From: Pseudomonas wenzhouensis
GTDB lineage: Bacteria > Pseudomonadota > Gammaproteobacteria > Pseudomonadales > Pseudomonadaceae
Direction: 5' to 3'
Assembly (NCBI RefSeq): GCF_021029445.1
Contig: NZ_CP072610.1
Span: 2,356,001-2,420,000 of the forward strand
DNA: 64,000 bases
Below are positions 1 through 8,282 of this stretch, piece after piece (position 1 is the stretch's first letter; each line of letters begins with the position of its first letter). The translations under genes were made by a program, and so were the position numbers. The notes under the pieces were generated by a model. The model was not told where the DNA came from, searched no databases, and saw only the letters and a list, made by a program, of their open reading frames with translations.

Positions 1-61
1 TTGTTAGCGCCAAATTGTTGTTTTTATTGCTATTTCAAAATAATGGCGCCAAGGATGGAAT

Positions 62-622
62 ATGCAGGCCGTTTCCGTCGCCTCTCGGCAATTGCTGGTG
101 CTCGAACCCTTCGTGATGATGACAGACACCCTGATGACGGCGCTGCAGGCAGCGGGGTGGGTTGTGCAACGTTGCACGGCCGGGGAGCTCAACGCTCGGG
201 GCGGTGATGCGCTGCTGCTGTACCTCGACCGGCAACCCGGGCAGATGCTGCGCGAACAACTGCGACGCACGGGCCTTGCCTGTGTTGCGCTGGCAGATGC
301 TGGATGGCTGCAGCAGGTCGATGAGCTGCAATTGAGCACCTGGCTCTTTCGCATCCTGCCCGCAGCGGTCGACCATTGGCTCTTGCTGGACGTGCTGCAA
401 CAGGCCGAGCGGGCCAAGCCCTGGTTGGTCGACAGCGCCTTGCAGCCGCGCCAGAAGCACAACGATGCGCCGGTAACGCTGGAGGACTACATCCTGCGTG
501 CCGAGTTGCAGGCGTTGAACGATGTGCTTAGCCGTTATCGCAACATGAGCCAAGCCGCGCGTACGCTTGGTGTATCCAGACCGACACTGTATCGCTTGCT
601 GCACAAGCATCGCCTGCGTTGA
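62..622 (+). CDS. Fis-type helix-turn-helix regulator-like protein
   Basis: Encodes 186 residues. The C-terminal 45 residues look like the Fis-type helix-turn-helix found at the end of bacterial enhancer-binding proteins, with the motif 'MSQAARTLGVSRPTLYRLL'. The first ~120 residues have the alternating hydrophobic pattern of a receiver-like domain but no obvious acidic phosphorylation pocket. No AAA+ sigma-54 activation domain is present, so it may be a stand-alone DNA-binding protein or a shortened relative of those activators. The ATG follows AAGGATGGA. The sequence just upstream contains two TGGCGCCAA-like motifs near positions 7 and 44 that could be an operator. Target genes are unknown. 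Confidence 0.6.
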   Translation: MQAVSVASRQLLVLEPFVMMTDTLMTALQAAGWVVQRCTAGELNARGGDALLLYLDRQPGQMLREQLRRTGLACVALADAGWLQQVDELQLSTWLFRILPAAVDHWLLLDVLQQAERAKPWLVDSALQPRQKHNDAPVTLEDYILRAELQALNDVLSRYRNMSQAARTLGVSRPTLYRLLHKHRLR

Positions 623-691
623 GCACTATGGCTGTAACGCCCATGAAACACTGCTAATGTGCTCGCAACATCCATCACCAAGGAGTTTTTC

Positions 692-1159
692 ATGCACCCG
701 TTCGATGCCAAGAAACCGCCGCAACTGGCTTTACTGCTGGGATACGCCGGGCTGGTGCCGTTTGTCAGTGGTGCGCTGGGAATCTGGGGCATTCCCATGG
801 GCTGGCGGCCTTTCGTGCTCGATGCCTTGCTCGATTACGCTGCCGTGATTCTGGCTTTCATGGGCGCCATTCACTGGGGCCTGGCCATGCGTGGCGAGGC
901 GAGCGATATCAAAGCCAGGCTGCAACTGGGGCTTTCGGTGATCCCGCCCTTGCTGGGTTGGGCTGCGCTGGCGGGCGGGCTGCCGATGGCGCTGTCGCTG
1001 CCCGTTTTCCTGTTCGCCTTCATTGGCCTGTATCTGGCCGATATGCATGCAGTACGCGAGGGGCTCGCGCCGCAGTGGTATCCGGCATTGCGCAAGCCGC
1101 TTACGCTGGCAGTGTGTCTGAGCCTGCTAGTGGCCTGGGCCAGCGTGCTGATCCACTGA
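692..1159 (+). CDS. DUF3429-type inner membrane protein
   Basis: Encodes 155 residues with about five hydrophobic segments and a C-terminus at the membrane. It matches the general look of DUF3429 proteins, whose function is unknown. The start at 692 was chosen because AAGGAG at 680-685 is correctly spaced before this ATG. A longer open frame begins 11 codons earlier without such a site. Its 3' end overlaps by 33 bp the 3' end of the convergent kinase gene on the other strand. Confidence 0.7.
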   Translation: MHPFDAKKPPQLALLLGYAGLVPFVSGALGIWGIPMGWRPFVLDALLDYAAVILAFMGAIHWGLAMRGEASDIKARLQLGLSVIPPLLGWAALAGGLPMALSLPVFLFAFIGLYLADMHAVREGLAPQWYPALRKPLTLAVCLSLLVAWASVLIH

Positions 1160-1678
1160 GCCGAGCAGCGCTGCAACCTGCTGCAGCGCGGCTTCGCGCC
1201 GTTCATCCCAGCTACCGGACAGTTGGCTGAAGCGCTGTCCGTTGGCCTGCAACCAATCGCGACAGGCCTGATGAAACGCCTGGCGCTCTGCCAGCCCTGG
1301 CTGACAACGCTGGCCGTCGCTGACCCAGGGTACGCCGGCGGGGTCGAGCAGCAGGTGTTGGTCGTAGCGACGGGCGAGCAATTCACCTTCTAGCCAGTCC
1401 GGGCAATCGCCAAACAGGCAGCGGCTCCAGAGCATGTTGCTCAGCAGGTGCGTGTCGAGAATCAGCAGCGCCGGCTGTGTTGCTCGCGCAGCATCTTCCC
1501 AGGCCAGTTGGCCGCGCGCGATGTCGCTGATGTCGGCATAGCCGGTATCGCGCTGCTGCTCATCGATGAAGTGGCGCACGTACTCGCCGACCACCAGGCC
1601 ACCGAAGTGTGTCTGTATCTCTGCCGCGAGCCAGCTCTTGCCGCTGGATTCCGGCCCGGTCAGCACCAGCACTTTCAT
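1127..1678 (-). CDS. NadR-like AAA ATPase, probable nicotinamide riboside kinase
   Basis: Encodes 183 residues. It starts with a P-loop 'LTGPESSGKSWLA' (residues ~5-17) and has a Walker-B-like strand 'ALLILDTHLLSN' near residue 80. This is the fold of the ribosylnicotinamide kinase domain of NadR. The reaction expected for the family is ATP-dependent phosphorylation of nicotinamide riboside to NMN in the cytoplasm, trapping what PnuC brings in. The start at 1678 gives the ATGA overlap (1675-1678) with the stop of pnuC, so the two are translationally coupled. A longer frame exists upstream but lies inside pnuC. The exact substrate (nicotinamide riboside or another nucleoside) is inferred from the pnuC neighbour. 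Confidence 0.75.
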   Translation of the reverse strand: MKVLVLTGPESSGKSWLAAEIQTHFGGLVVGEYVRHFIDEQQRDTGYADISDIARGQLAWEDAARATQPALLILDTHLLSNMLWSRCLFGDCPDWLEGELLARRYDQHLLLDPAGVPWVSDGQRCQPGLAERQAFHQACRDWLQANGQRFSQLSGSWDERREAALQQVAALLGSVDQHAGPGH

Positions 1679-2244
1679 GCGGCGTACCGCAAGGCCGGGT
1701 CGCGCCGCCAGCTCAGCCAGCCGCTGACGGCCAGCGCGGTGAAGGCTGCGTAGAGTGCAGCTGTCAGGTACAGCTCGCTGTGCAGGAAGAACGCCACGTA
1801 ACAGAGGTCTACCAGCACCCAAAGCGCCCAGCACTGCAAGCGCTTCTGCGCCATCCATAGCTGCGCCACCAGGCTGAAGGCCGTGAGCGCCGAATCCAGC
1901 CAGGGCGAGCTGGCATCGGTGTAGGTGGCCATCAGATGGCCGAGCAGCCAGGCGCCGAGCGCGCCGATCAGCAATCCCGCGAGGATCGCCCGTGCAGTCA
2001 GGCGGCTGACCTTGCGCCCATCATGGCGCTCACCACCACGGGTCCACTGCCGCCAGCCGTAGAGCTGCAGCGCAGCGAACAGCAGTTGCAAAAGCAGGTT
2101 GGAATACAGGCGCCAGTCATAGAACAGCCAGGCGTAGAGCAGCACCATGACCAGGCCGATGGGCCAGCACCAGGGATTCTGCTTGACGGTCAGCCATACC
2201 GCGATGATGCCGAGCCCGGCAGCCAGGAGTTCGAGCCAGGACAT
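1675..2244 (-). CDS. pnuC: PnuC-family nicotinamide riboside transporter
   Basis: Encodes 189 residues with about seven membrane segments. The signature 'KQNPWCWPIGLVMVLLYAW' near residues 21-39 is typical of PnuC facilitators. These proteins let nicotinamide riboside (or, in relatives, thiamine or riboflavin) cross the inner membrane, and kinase trapping drives net uptake. The downstream NadR-like kinase overlaps it by 4 bp, supporting an NAD-salvage pair. I looked for a TPP riboswitch in the 165 bp upstream and saw none, which argues against the thiamine-specific PnuT subtype. Confidence 0.85.
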   Translation of the reverse strand: MSWLELLAAGLGIIAVWLTVKQNPWCWPIGLVMVLLYAWLFYDWRLYSNLLLQLLFAALQLYGWRQWTRGGERHDGRKVSRLTARAILAGLLIGALGAWLLGHLMATYTDASSPWLDSALTAFSLVAQLWMAQKRLQCWALWVLVDLCYVAFFLHSELYLTAALYAAFTALAVSGWLSWRRDPALRYAA

Positions 2245-2409
2245 TCGGCATCCTCAACCATGCAAAAGGTGGCGATTGTACTGCCGTCAGCGGCTGAGCA
2301 CAGCAGGGACGTACCAGACGCCAGACACTTCGATGCGCACTAACGATGAAGCGTCCGGCCGGGGCACGGCGGCTATGCTCACCGGCCCCGGATCAGATCG
2401 GTATCGGCC

Positions 2410-4044
2410 TCAGACGCGGAACTGGCCAAGCAGACGATTGAGTTGCTCGGCCAGTTGCTGGAGATGCTGGCTGGCTGCGTTCGACTGCTCGGCAGCTTCG
2501 GCGGTGTTGTGCGCCAACGCCGCCGTCTGCGTGATGTTCTGATTGATGTCCTCCACCACATGAGACTGCTGCAGGGTAGCGCTGGTAATCGACGCATTGA
2601 GACCCGTGAGGTTGCGCAGCGACTGGGCTATCTGAGCAAGGCTTTCACCCGCCTGGCTGGCTTGCTCCACGGTCAACTGGGAGGCGCGGCTGCTTTCATT
2701 GATCACCTTCACTGCCGCCTCGGAGTTGCCCTGCAGGCGCTCGATCATGCCCTGAATCTCGGCCGTGGAGGTTTGCGTGCGTTGTGCCAGCAGGCGCACC
2801 TCGTCGGCGACCACGGCAAAGCCTCGGCCTTGTTCGCCGGCGCGCGCGGCCTCGATGGCGGCATTGAGGGCCAGCAGGTTGGTTTGCTCGGCAATCGAGC
2901 GGATTACTTCCAGGACGCTGCCGATCTGCGTGCTTTCGCTGGCCAGCGACTGCATGACTTCCACCGCCTTGTCGATGGTGCCCGACAATTCACCAATCTG
3001 ACGCAGGCTGGCATCGATATTCTGCTGCCCCTGGCGGGCCTGATCCTCGGCCGTGTGCATTTCGCTGGAGGCGTGTTCGGCATTCTTCGCCACGTCCTGC
3101 ACGCCGTAGGTCACTTCGTTGACAGCGGTGGCCACCAATTCCATCTGCTGCGCCTGCTGCTGGCTATGACGCTGCGCTTCGCTGGAAATATCGCCGAGAT
3201 TGCCCGCGGCCTGATCCAGCGAGCCGGCCGACTCGAGCATCTGACGGATGACGTGCCGCAGTTTGTCGGTGAAGGCATTGAAGTGGGTGGCCAGTGCGGT
3301 GAGTTCATCGCGGCCATGAGTATCGAGATTACGGGTCAGGTCGCCTTCGCCGCTGGCGATGTTGGCCATGCCGTCGACCGCTGCCTGCAGCGGTTGCACG
3401 ATGCTGCGGGTAATGACGACTACCAGCCCCGTCAGCAGCACGACAATCAGAAAGCCGATGGTGATGGCTTTCAGTGCCTGCGCCTTGAACTCTGCCTGTA
3501 CATCATCGACATAGACACCGGAGCCAATGATCCAGCCCCAGGGCTGGAACAGCTCGACATAGGAAATCTTCGGTACCGGGTCACTGGCGCCTGGCTTCGG
3601 CCAGCGGTAATCGACCTGGCCGGCACCCTGGCTGCGGGTGATGGCGACCATCTCGTTGAACAGCGCCTTGCCGTCCGGATCCTTGAAGCTGGGCAGGTTC
3701 TGACCTTCGAGCTTGGGATTGGTCGGGTGCATGACCATCACCGGCGTCTGGTCATTGATCCAGAAATACTCCTGGCCGGCATAACGCAGCCCGCGTATGA
3801 CCTCCATCGCCTGTTTCTGGGCCTGTTCACGGTCAAGGCTGCCGGCGCTTTCCAGATCATGGAAATACTTGAGGATACCCGCCGCGCTCTGCACCACATG
3901 CTCGGTTTTTTCCGATTTGGCGAGGTAAAGATCGCTGTGTATCTGGCGCAACATATAAGCGCCCTGGAGGATCAGCGTCAGGAGGGCAAGCGCCAGAATC
4001 AACCACAGGCGACGGCTGATGGGGAGACTGCGTAAATGGTTCAT
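2410..4044 (-). CDS. Methyl-accepting chemotaxis protein with single Cache sensor domain
   Basis: Encodes 544 residues. Order: short cytoplasmic N-terminus, membrane segment ~15-35, periplasmic Cache-type domain ~40-180 (with '[17 protein letters not shown]' and '[13 protein letters not shown]', typical of single-Cache_2 receptors), second membrane segment ~190-210, HAMP, and the long antiparallel signalling helix with the hairpin tip '[20 protein letters not shown]'. It senses a small periplasmic ligand, probably a carboxylate judging from the domain family, and controls CheA. The start was set at 4044 because the residues before it lack a plausible membrane start. It is transcribed divergently from uppP. 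I see no C-terminal CheR-tether pentapeptide. Confidence 0.9.
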   Translation of the reverse strand: MNHLRSLPISRRLWLILALALLTLILQGAYMLRQIHSDLYLAKSEKTEHVVQSAAGILKYFHDLESAGSLDREQAQKQAMEVIRGLRYAGQEYFWINDQTPVMVMHPTNPKLEGQNLPSFKDPDGKALFNEMVAITRSQGAGQVDYRWPKPGASDPVPKISYVELFQPWGWIIGSGVYVDDVQAEFKAQALKAITIGFLIVVLLTGLVVVITRSIVQPLQAAVDGMANIASGEGDLTRNLDTHGRDELTALATHFNAFTDKLRHVIRQMLESAGSLDQAAGNLGDISSEAQRHSQQQAQQMELVATAVNEVTYGVQDVAKNAEHASSEMHTAEDQARQGQQNIDASLRQIGELSGTIDKAVEVMQSLASESTQIGSVLEVIRSIAEQTNLLALNAAIEAARAGEQGRGFAVVADEVRLLAQRTQTSTAEIQGMIERLQGNSEAAVKVINESSRASQLTVEQASQAGESLAQIAQSLRNLTGLNASITSATLQQSHVVEDINQNITQTAALAHNTAEAAEQSNAASQHLQQLAEQLNRLLGQFRV

Positions 4045-4308
4045 GGGCGAATACCGGATTGTTGTAATTGTCAGCGTCAGGGCAACCCCGAGCAGTACTG
4101 GCGATACTGTGCATCGGGGCATTATTCACGCCAGTTGTCTGATAGCATTCCGGCCGCCAGGCGCAGAACCTGAGTGATTGGCGAGCCAGGCGCTGCTTCT
4201 GCCAGGACGCACGCGCAGGAACCTGCGTAGCGTATTTATGTCCCACGGCGGGCTGTATTGCATTTTCGAGTTTACGCGCGGCGGAGTCGTCGCGCTTTGG
4301 GGGAGTTG

Positions 4309-5139
4309 ATGGATATCTGGATGGCCTTTCAGGCTCTGATTCTGGGCATTGTGGAAGGGCTGACCGAGTTCTTGCCGATTTCCAGCACCGGGCACCTGAT
4401 CGTGGTCGGAGACTTGCTGGGTTTCAACGGTCAAACGGCAACCGCATTCAAGATCATTATCCAGCTTGGCGCCATTCTGGCGGTGATCTGGGAGTTCCGG
4501 GCCAAGGTGCTCGGTGTGGTGGTCGGGCTGCCCAATGAGCCCAAGGCCCAGCGTTTCACCTTCAATCTGCTGTTGGCGTTCATCCCGGCCGTGATATTCG
4601 GCCTGGCCTTCGCCGATCTCATCGAGCACTGGCTGTTCAACCCCATTACCGTGGCCATGGCGCTGATCATAGGCGGCATTATCATGCTCTGGGCAGAGAA
4701 GCGCGATCATACTATCCAGGCCGAAACGGTCGACGACATGGACTGGAAGCTGGCCCTGAAGGTTGGTTTCGCCCAGTGCCTGGCGCTGATTCCGGGTACG
4801 TCGCGTTCGGGCGCTACCATCATCGGCGGCCTGGTCTTCGGGTTGTCGCGCAAGGCCGCGACCGAGTTTTCCTTCTTCCTGGCCATGCCGACCATGGTGG
4901 CGGCCACGGTCTATTCGCTGTTCAAGTACCGCGACATTCTGCAGATGAGCGACCTGCCAATCTTCGCCATCGGCTTCGTCAGCACCTTCATCGTGGCGAT
5001 GATCACCGTGCGTGCCTTGCTCAAGTTCATCACCAACCACAGCTATGCGGTATTCGCCTGGTATCGCATTGCCTTCGGCCTGGTGATTCTGGCGACCTGG
5101 CAGTTGCACCTGATCGACTGGAGCACCGCTCAGCCGTGA
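4309..5139 (+). CDS. uppP: Undecaprenyl-diphosphatase (BacA/UppP)
   Basis: Encodes 276 residues, the normal family length. It has the two hallmark catalytic motifs: '[14 protein letters not shown]' (residues ~17-30) and '[15 protein letters not shown]' (~160-175). The integral membrane enzyme removes a phosphate from undecaprenyl pyrophosphate to regenerate the lipid carrier for peptidoglycan and surface glycans; overexpression gives bacitracin resistance. The start at 4309 follows a GGGGGAG ribosome site; an upstream in-frame ATG lacks one. Its TGA stop overlaps the next ATG by one base (TGATG, 5137-5141), so the following gene is likely co-translated. Confidence 0.95.
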   Translation: MDIWMAFQALILGIVEGLTEFLPISSTGHLIVVGDLLGFNGQTATAFKIIIQLGAILAVIWEFRAKVLGVVVGLPNEPKAQRFTFNLLLAFIPAVIFGLAFADLIEHWLFNPITVAMALIIGGIIMLWAEKRDHTIQAETVDDMDWKLALKVGFAQCLALIPGTSRSGATIIGGLVFGLSRKAATEFSFFLAMPTMVAATVYSLFKYRDILQMSDLPIFAIGFVSTFIVAMITVRALLKFITNHSYAVFAWYRIAFGLVILATWQLHLIDWSTAQP

Positions 5140-5861
5140 TGGACAACGAGCGCAAGGGGCGCCTGAAAAGCTGGGATGATGCCAAGGGCTTTGGCTTCAT
5201 CCAGCCGGCAAACGGCGGTGCTGACGTTTTCGCGCACATTTCCGTCATGCGCGGTGATCGCCGCCCGCAGCCCGGGGACGATGTGCTGTTCATCGAAGGG
5301 CGCGACGAGCGTGGTCGGCCACGTGCCGCGCACCTGCGTCTGGCCGGCGAACTGAGCCTCGACCGCCAGGCCATCCGGCGCAAGCCGAAAACCCCGGACA
5401 ATGCTGCACCGGCGCAGCCAAAACCCGCTGCCAAACCTGCACGCAGAGCGGCGACACAGTCAGGCGGCATCCACAGCCCAGGCAGCAAGATCGTCCTGTT
5501 TGCCTTGCTCTGCGTATTGCCAGTGCTCGCTGCCCTGCAGCTGTTCGGCAAGGGGCTCTGGTGGCTGGCGCCGCTGTACCTGTCGGCCAGCCTGCTGAGC
5601 TTCGTGCAGTACTGGCTGGACAAACGCAACGCCCAGAGCGGTGCTCAGCGCACGCCGGAGAACACCCTGCATCTGGTCGAACTGCTCGGCGGCTGGCCAG
5701 GCGCGCTAATCGCTCAGCAAGTCTTTCGTCACAAGACGCGCAAGGCCTCCTACCAGACGGTTTTCTGGCTGATCGTCGGCTTGCACCAGCTACTCTGGAT
5801 CGACCTGCTGCTGTTCGATGGCATCTACGTACTAGACCACCTGCCTTCATTGGTGCACTAG
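5139..5861 (+). CDS. Cold-shock domain / DUF1294 membrane fusion protein
   Basis: Encodes 240 residues. Residues ~5-65 form a cold-shock nucleic-acid-binding domain with RNP1-like 'DAKGFGFIQP' and RNP2-like 'ADVFAHISV'. A basic Ala/Pro/Lys-rich linker (~75-110) follows, then a DUF1294 membrane domain (~118-235) with several membrane helices and the family motif 'LLGGWPGALIAQQVFRHKTRK'. It could hold an RNA- or DNA-binding domain at the inner membrane; its function is not known. It is translationally coupled to uppP. The stop codon TAG (5859-5861) includes the first base of an IS5-family element, so the protein end is exactly preserved despite the insertion. Confidence 0.85.
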   Translation: MDNERKGRLKSWDDAKGFGFIQPANGGADVFAHISVMRGDRRPQPGDDVLFIEGRDERGRPRAAHLRLAGELSLDRQAIRRKPKTPDNAAPAQPKPAAKPARRAATQSGGIHSPGSKIVLFALLCVLPVLAALQLFGKGLWWLAPLYLSASLLSFVQYWLDKRNAQSGAQRTPENTLHLVELLGGWPGALIAQQVFRHKTRKASYQTVFWLIVGLHQLLWIDLLLFDGIYVLDHLPSLVH

Positions 5862-6684
5862 GGCCTGTTAACGCTAATTAGCTTCAAGTCTCTCCATGCG
5901 TGATACTTCGCGCATGGAAATTACCCCCGAACAATTCTCGATCATTGAGCATTGCTTCCCGCGACAGCGGGGCAACGTAAGTCTGTCCAATCTGAACGTG
6001 TTGAACGCGATCCTCTATGTCGCTGAGCATGGCTGCAAGTGGCGCGGCTTGCCGAAGCGCTTTGGCAATTGGCACACCATCTACACCCGCATGAGCCGCT
6101 GGTCGAGGTCGGGTGTGTTGGATCGGGTGTTCGCCCAGTTGCAGCAATCCCAAATTGTCCGGATCAAGATCGAGGCGGTGTCCCTGGATAGCACCAGCAT
6201 CAAGGTGCATCCCGATGGCACTGGCGCTCGAAAAAAAACGGCCCTCAAGCTATTGGAAAATCCCGAGGCGGTTGGAACACCAAGATTCATCTGGTTGCCG
6301 CGAATGATCGAACAGCCATAGCGTTCTCCCTGTCACCCGGGCAGGCACACGACGCACCGGCAGGTCGCGACCTGCTTCGCAAGCTGGGCGAGCAAGGAAG
6401 ACCGCTGCATCTGCTGATGGATCGTGCTTACGAGGGCAACGAAACCCGTCAGCTTGCGCTGGATCTGGGCTTTATCCCAGTGGTTCCTCCGCTGAGGACT
6501 CGCATCAATCCCTGGGAATATGACCGAGAAATCTATAAGCGCCGAAATGAGGTAGAGCGTCTGTTTCGGCGCTTGAAAGGATTTCGCAGAATTTTCTCCC
6601 GCTTTGAAAAGCTCGATGTCATGTTCATCGGCTTCGTTAATTTTGCCCTGATCGTTGACGGACTGAGGTTGTGTTAACAGGCCC
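5861..6684 (+). mobile_element. IS5-family (IS427-group-like) insertion sequence, complete
   Basis: An 824-bp element bounded by perfect 12-bp inverted repeats GGGCCTGTTAAC (5861-5872) and its complement at 6673-6684, flanked by TA on both sides (5859-5860 and 6685-6686) as a 2-bp target duplication. It contains one transposase split over two frames. Structure, length, TA target and frameshift all fit the IS427 group of the IS5 family. It lies exactly at the stop codon of the upstream gene. No second copy is present in the window. Confidence 0.9.
5896..6677 (+). CDS. IS5-family transposase made by -1 frameshift
   Basis: The first frame (from 5896, with an alternative ATG at 5914) encodes the N-terminal DUF4096-like domain ('HGCKWRGLPKRFGNWHTIYTR') and the start of the catalytic domain with the first Asp ('VSLDSTSIKVHPD'). 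At a run of eight A (6231-6238) the ribosome would slip by -1 into the second frame, which continues in phase through 'LLMDRAYEG' (second Asp) and 'RRNEVERLFRRLKGFR' (Glu) to the stop at 6675-6677. The fused DDE protein would be about 260 residues. The slippery A-run is a known programmed frameshift in this IS group, so I treat the gene as intact rather than broken. Confidence 0.85.
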
Positions 6685-6792
6685 TAGGGACAGCTTGCTG
6701 CAGAACTGGCATTGCAGTGTGCCAAGCGGCTATGTTGGCGCTCCAAGCCTGCCAGAGAGGGACACCGCCTGCCTGGCGAGCACAACGTGGCC

Positions 6793-7650
6793 ATGACAAC
6801 AAGAATGAAAAAAACTGGCAAAACCGCTGCTGCAGTGCATCTGAGGCCCCGTATTCGGGTGCTGGGGCTGTGGCTGCTGTGTTGCCTGCTTGGGCCTGTG
6901 TACGCTTCTGCCGAGCTAGAGTTGACGCTGGGCGGGACGCCTGAGTCAGTCGCCTATACCCGACAAGTGCTTGAGCAGACCCTGGCTCTCGGGGGCCATG
7001 GCGTCACTGTACGCGAGCGTGGCAACCCTACCATGACGCGCCTGGAGGTCATGCTGCAGCGTGGGGAAATCAGCGTCCTGATCCTTGGCCCGACGCAGGC
7101 GCGTGAGCGAAGGTTCCTGCCAGTGCGGGTGGGCATGACCGACAACCTGGTCAACCAGCGCATTTTGTTCATCCCCAAGGGCAGGCAGGCCGTGTATGAC
7201 AAGGTGCACAGCCTGGAGGACTTTCGCCGCCTGCAGCAGGTGGCAGGCATGGGAGCGGCCTGGGCGGACAGGGCCATCTGGGAGGCCAATGATCTGCCGG
7301 TGATGACCATCGAGGGCGACTGGAAACGGCTGTACCGCATGGTGGCCTCGACGACGCGCCTGATCGATTATCTGCCCCGTGGCGCCCACGAAATGGCGCA
7401 TGAGTGGACGCAGCATGCCGATCTGGAGGTGGAGCGCCACCTGCTGTTCAGCTACCCACAGGATCATATCCTCTACGTCTCGCCGGCATACCCTGAGCTG
7501 CACCGCCTGTTGCAGACGCTGCTGCCGCAGGCGCAGCGCAGTGGGCTGATACGCCGCCTGGCCAGAGAGCACTATCGCCAGATTTTCGAGCCAGCGATCA
7601 GCCTGCAGCAGCGTCGCGTGATCCATCTGAAAATGGCTGCGCCCTTATAA
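6793..7650 (+). CDS. Exported periplasmic-binding-protein-like protein
   Basis: Encodes 285 residues with an N-terminal signal sequence (basic 'MKKTGK' region followed by the hydrophobic run 'VLGLWLLCCLLGPVYASA'). The mature part has the pattern of extracellular solute-binding family 3-like proteins, with strands such as 'ISVLILGPTQARERRFLPVRVGM' seen in part, but I cannot assign a ligand. No permease or ATPase gene is adjacent. It was probably separated from its original upstream neighbour by the IS5-family insertion. The start may be 6793 or the ATG at 6805; neither has a strong ribosome site. Its TAA stop (7648-7650) uses the first base of the miniature repeat that follows. Confidence 0.65.
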   Translation: MTTRMKKTGKTAAAVHLRPRIRVLGLWLLCCLLGPVYASAELELTLGGTPESVAYTRQVLEQTLALGGHGVTVRERGNPTMTRLEVMLQRGEISVLILGPTQARERRFLPVRVGMTDNLVNQRILFIPKGRQAVYDKVHSLEDFRRLQQVAGMGAAWADRAIWEANDLPVMTIEGDWKRLYRMVASTTRLIDYLPRGAHEMAHEWTQHADLEVERHLLFSYPQDHILYVSPAYPELHRLLQTLLPQAQRSGLIRRLAREHYRQIFEPAISLQQRRVIHLKMAAPL

Positions 7651-7789
7651 GGTACCTCTAAAAACTACCTGCGTTGCCATCGCGGCGTTAAAAACAGGCT
7701 CAAAATGCTCATTTACAGCGCGTAAACTGCGCTTTTTCGCCTGTTTTTGCCTTGCGCTGGCTGCCTCGCCTACGTTTTTAGAGGTGCCT
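7650..7789. repeat. 140-bp miniature inverted-repeat element (MITE-like)
   Basis: A near-palindromic block whose ends are AGGTACCTCTAAAAAC (7650-7665) and the inverted copy of AGGCACCTCTAAAAAC (7774-7789), one mismatch in 16. It is flanked on both sides by TATA (7646-7649, 7790-7793), which may be a target duplication. The interior also folds on itself around a GCGCGTAAACTGCGC-like centre. It contains no open frame. It sits between two convergent genes, and both of their stop codons straddle its edges. It could also serve as a two-way terminator. Only this one copy is present in the window. Confidence 0.75.
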
Positions 7790-8136
7790 TATAGCAGCAA
7801 CCCCGGCTGCAGACGTTTTGGCAGCCTGCGAACCACCAGCTGGTGCGAGCGCGTCAGCAGTTGGCGCAGCTCGTCGTCGCCGAGCGGCAATTGCCGCGCA
7901 TCCATGCTGATCCACCGGGCGCGGGCCAGGTAAGGGGCAGGGCGGATGCCGGGGCGGTCGATATAGCCGAGAAACAGGTCGGCATCGACCTTGAAGGCCA
8001 GCCCCTCACCGAGTGAGTCGATAATGGCGAACATCTTGTTGCCGGCCACGGAAAACACCCGATTGCCGCCCCATTTGAAATCTTCGCGGGCGCCAGGCAG
8101 GGCCAGGCAGAAGGTGATGATCTGTTGCAGCGTCAT
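7789..8136 (-). CDS. MmcQ/YjbR-family protein
   Basis: Encodes 115 residues of the MmcQ/YjbR double-wing DNA-binding-like fold. Typical features are the start 'FCLALPGAREDFKWGGNRVFSV', then 'KMFAIIDSLGEGLAFKVD' and a C-terminal 'LGDDELRQLLTRSHQLVV'. Members are small cytosolic proteins of uncertain role. The start at 8136 has GAAGGAA 8 bases upstream; a longer frame lacks this. Its stop lies at the edge of the miniature repeat. It diverges from the diguanylate cyclase gene across ~146 bp. Confidence 0.85.
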   Translation of the reverse strand: MTLQQIITFCLALPGAREDFKWGGNRVFSVAGNKMFAIIDSLGEGLAFKVDADLFLGYIDRPGIRPAPYLARARWISMDARQLPLGDDELRQLLTRSHQLVVRRLPKRLQPGLLL

Positions 8137-8282
8137 GGGGTGTTCCTTCACGCGGTCGCGCATATTAAGATCGTAAGCGGGCGCGTGACAGTGCACGATG
8201 GTGGCATCTGGTCATCGCCTCGGCTTCGTCCGGAGGTTTCAGCCCTGAGTTCAGGCCCATTGGTACTCACAGAACGTCCCTA

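Noticed and set aside
1..61. Sigma-54 promoter before the first gene
   Set aside because: TGGCGCC is followed by no TTGC-like -12 element at the right distance; only the repeated GGCGCCA-like motif remains.
2245..2409. Possible TPP or NAD riboswitch upstream of pnuC
   Set aside because: No TPP consensus blocks such as CTGAGA or ACCTGATCTGG-like stretches were found, and no convincing pairing was seen.
2443..4035. A 530-codon open frame antisense to the Cache chemoreceptor
   Set aside because: Shadow of the chemoreceptor gene; no ribosome site and no recognisable domain.
5896..6677. IS5-family transposase as a frameshifted pseudogene
   Set aside because: The frame change falls exactly on an A8 slippery run typical of the IS427 group, so programmed frameshifting is more likely.
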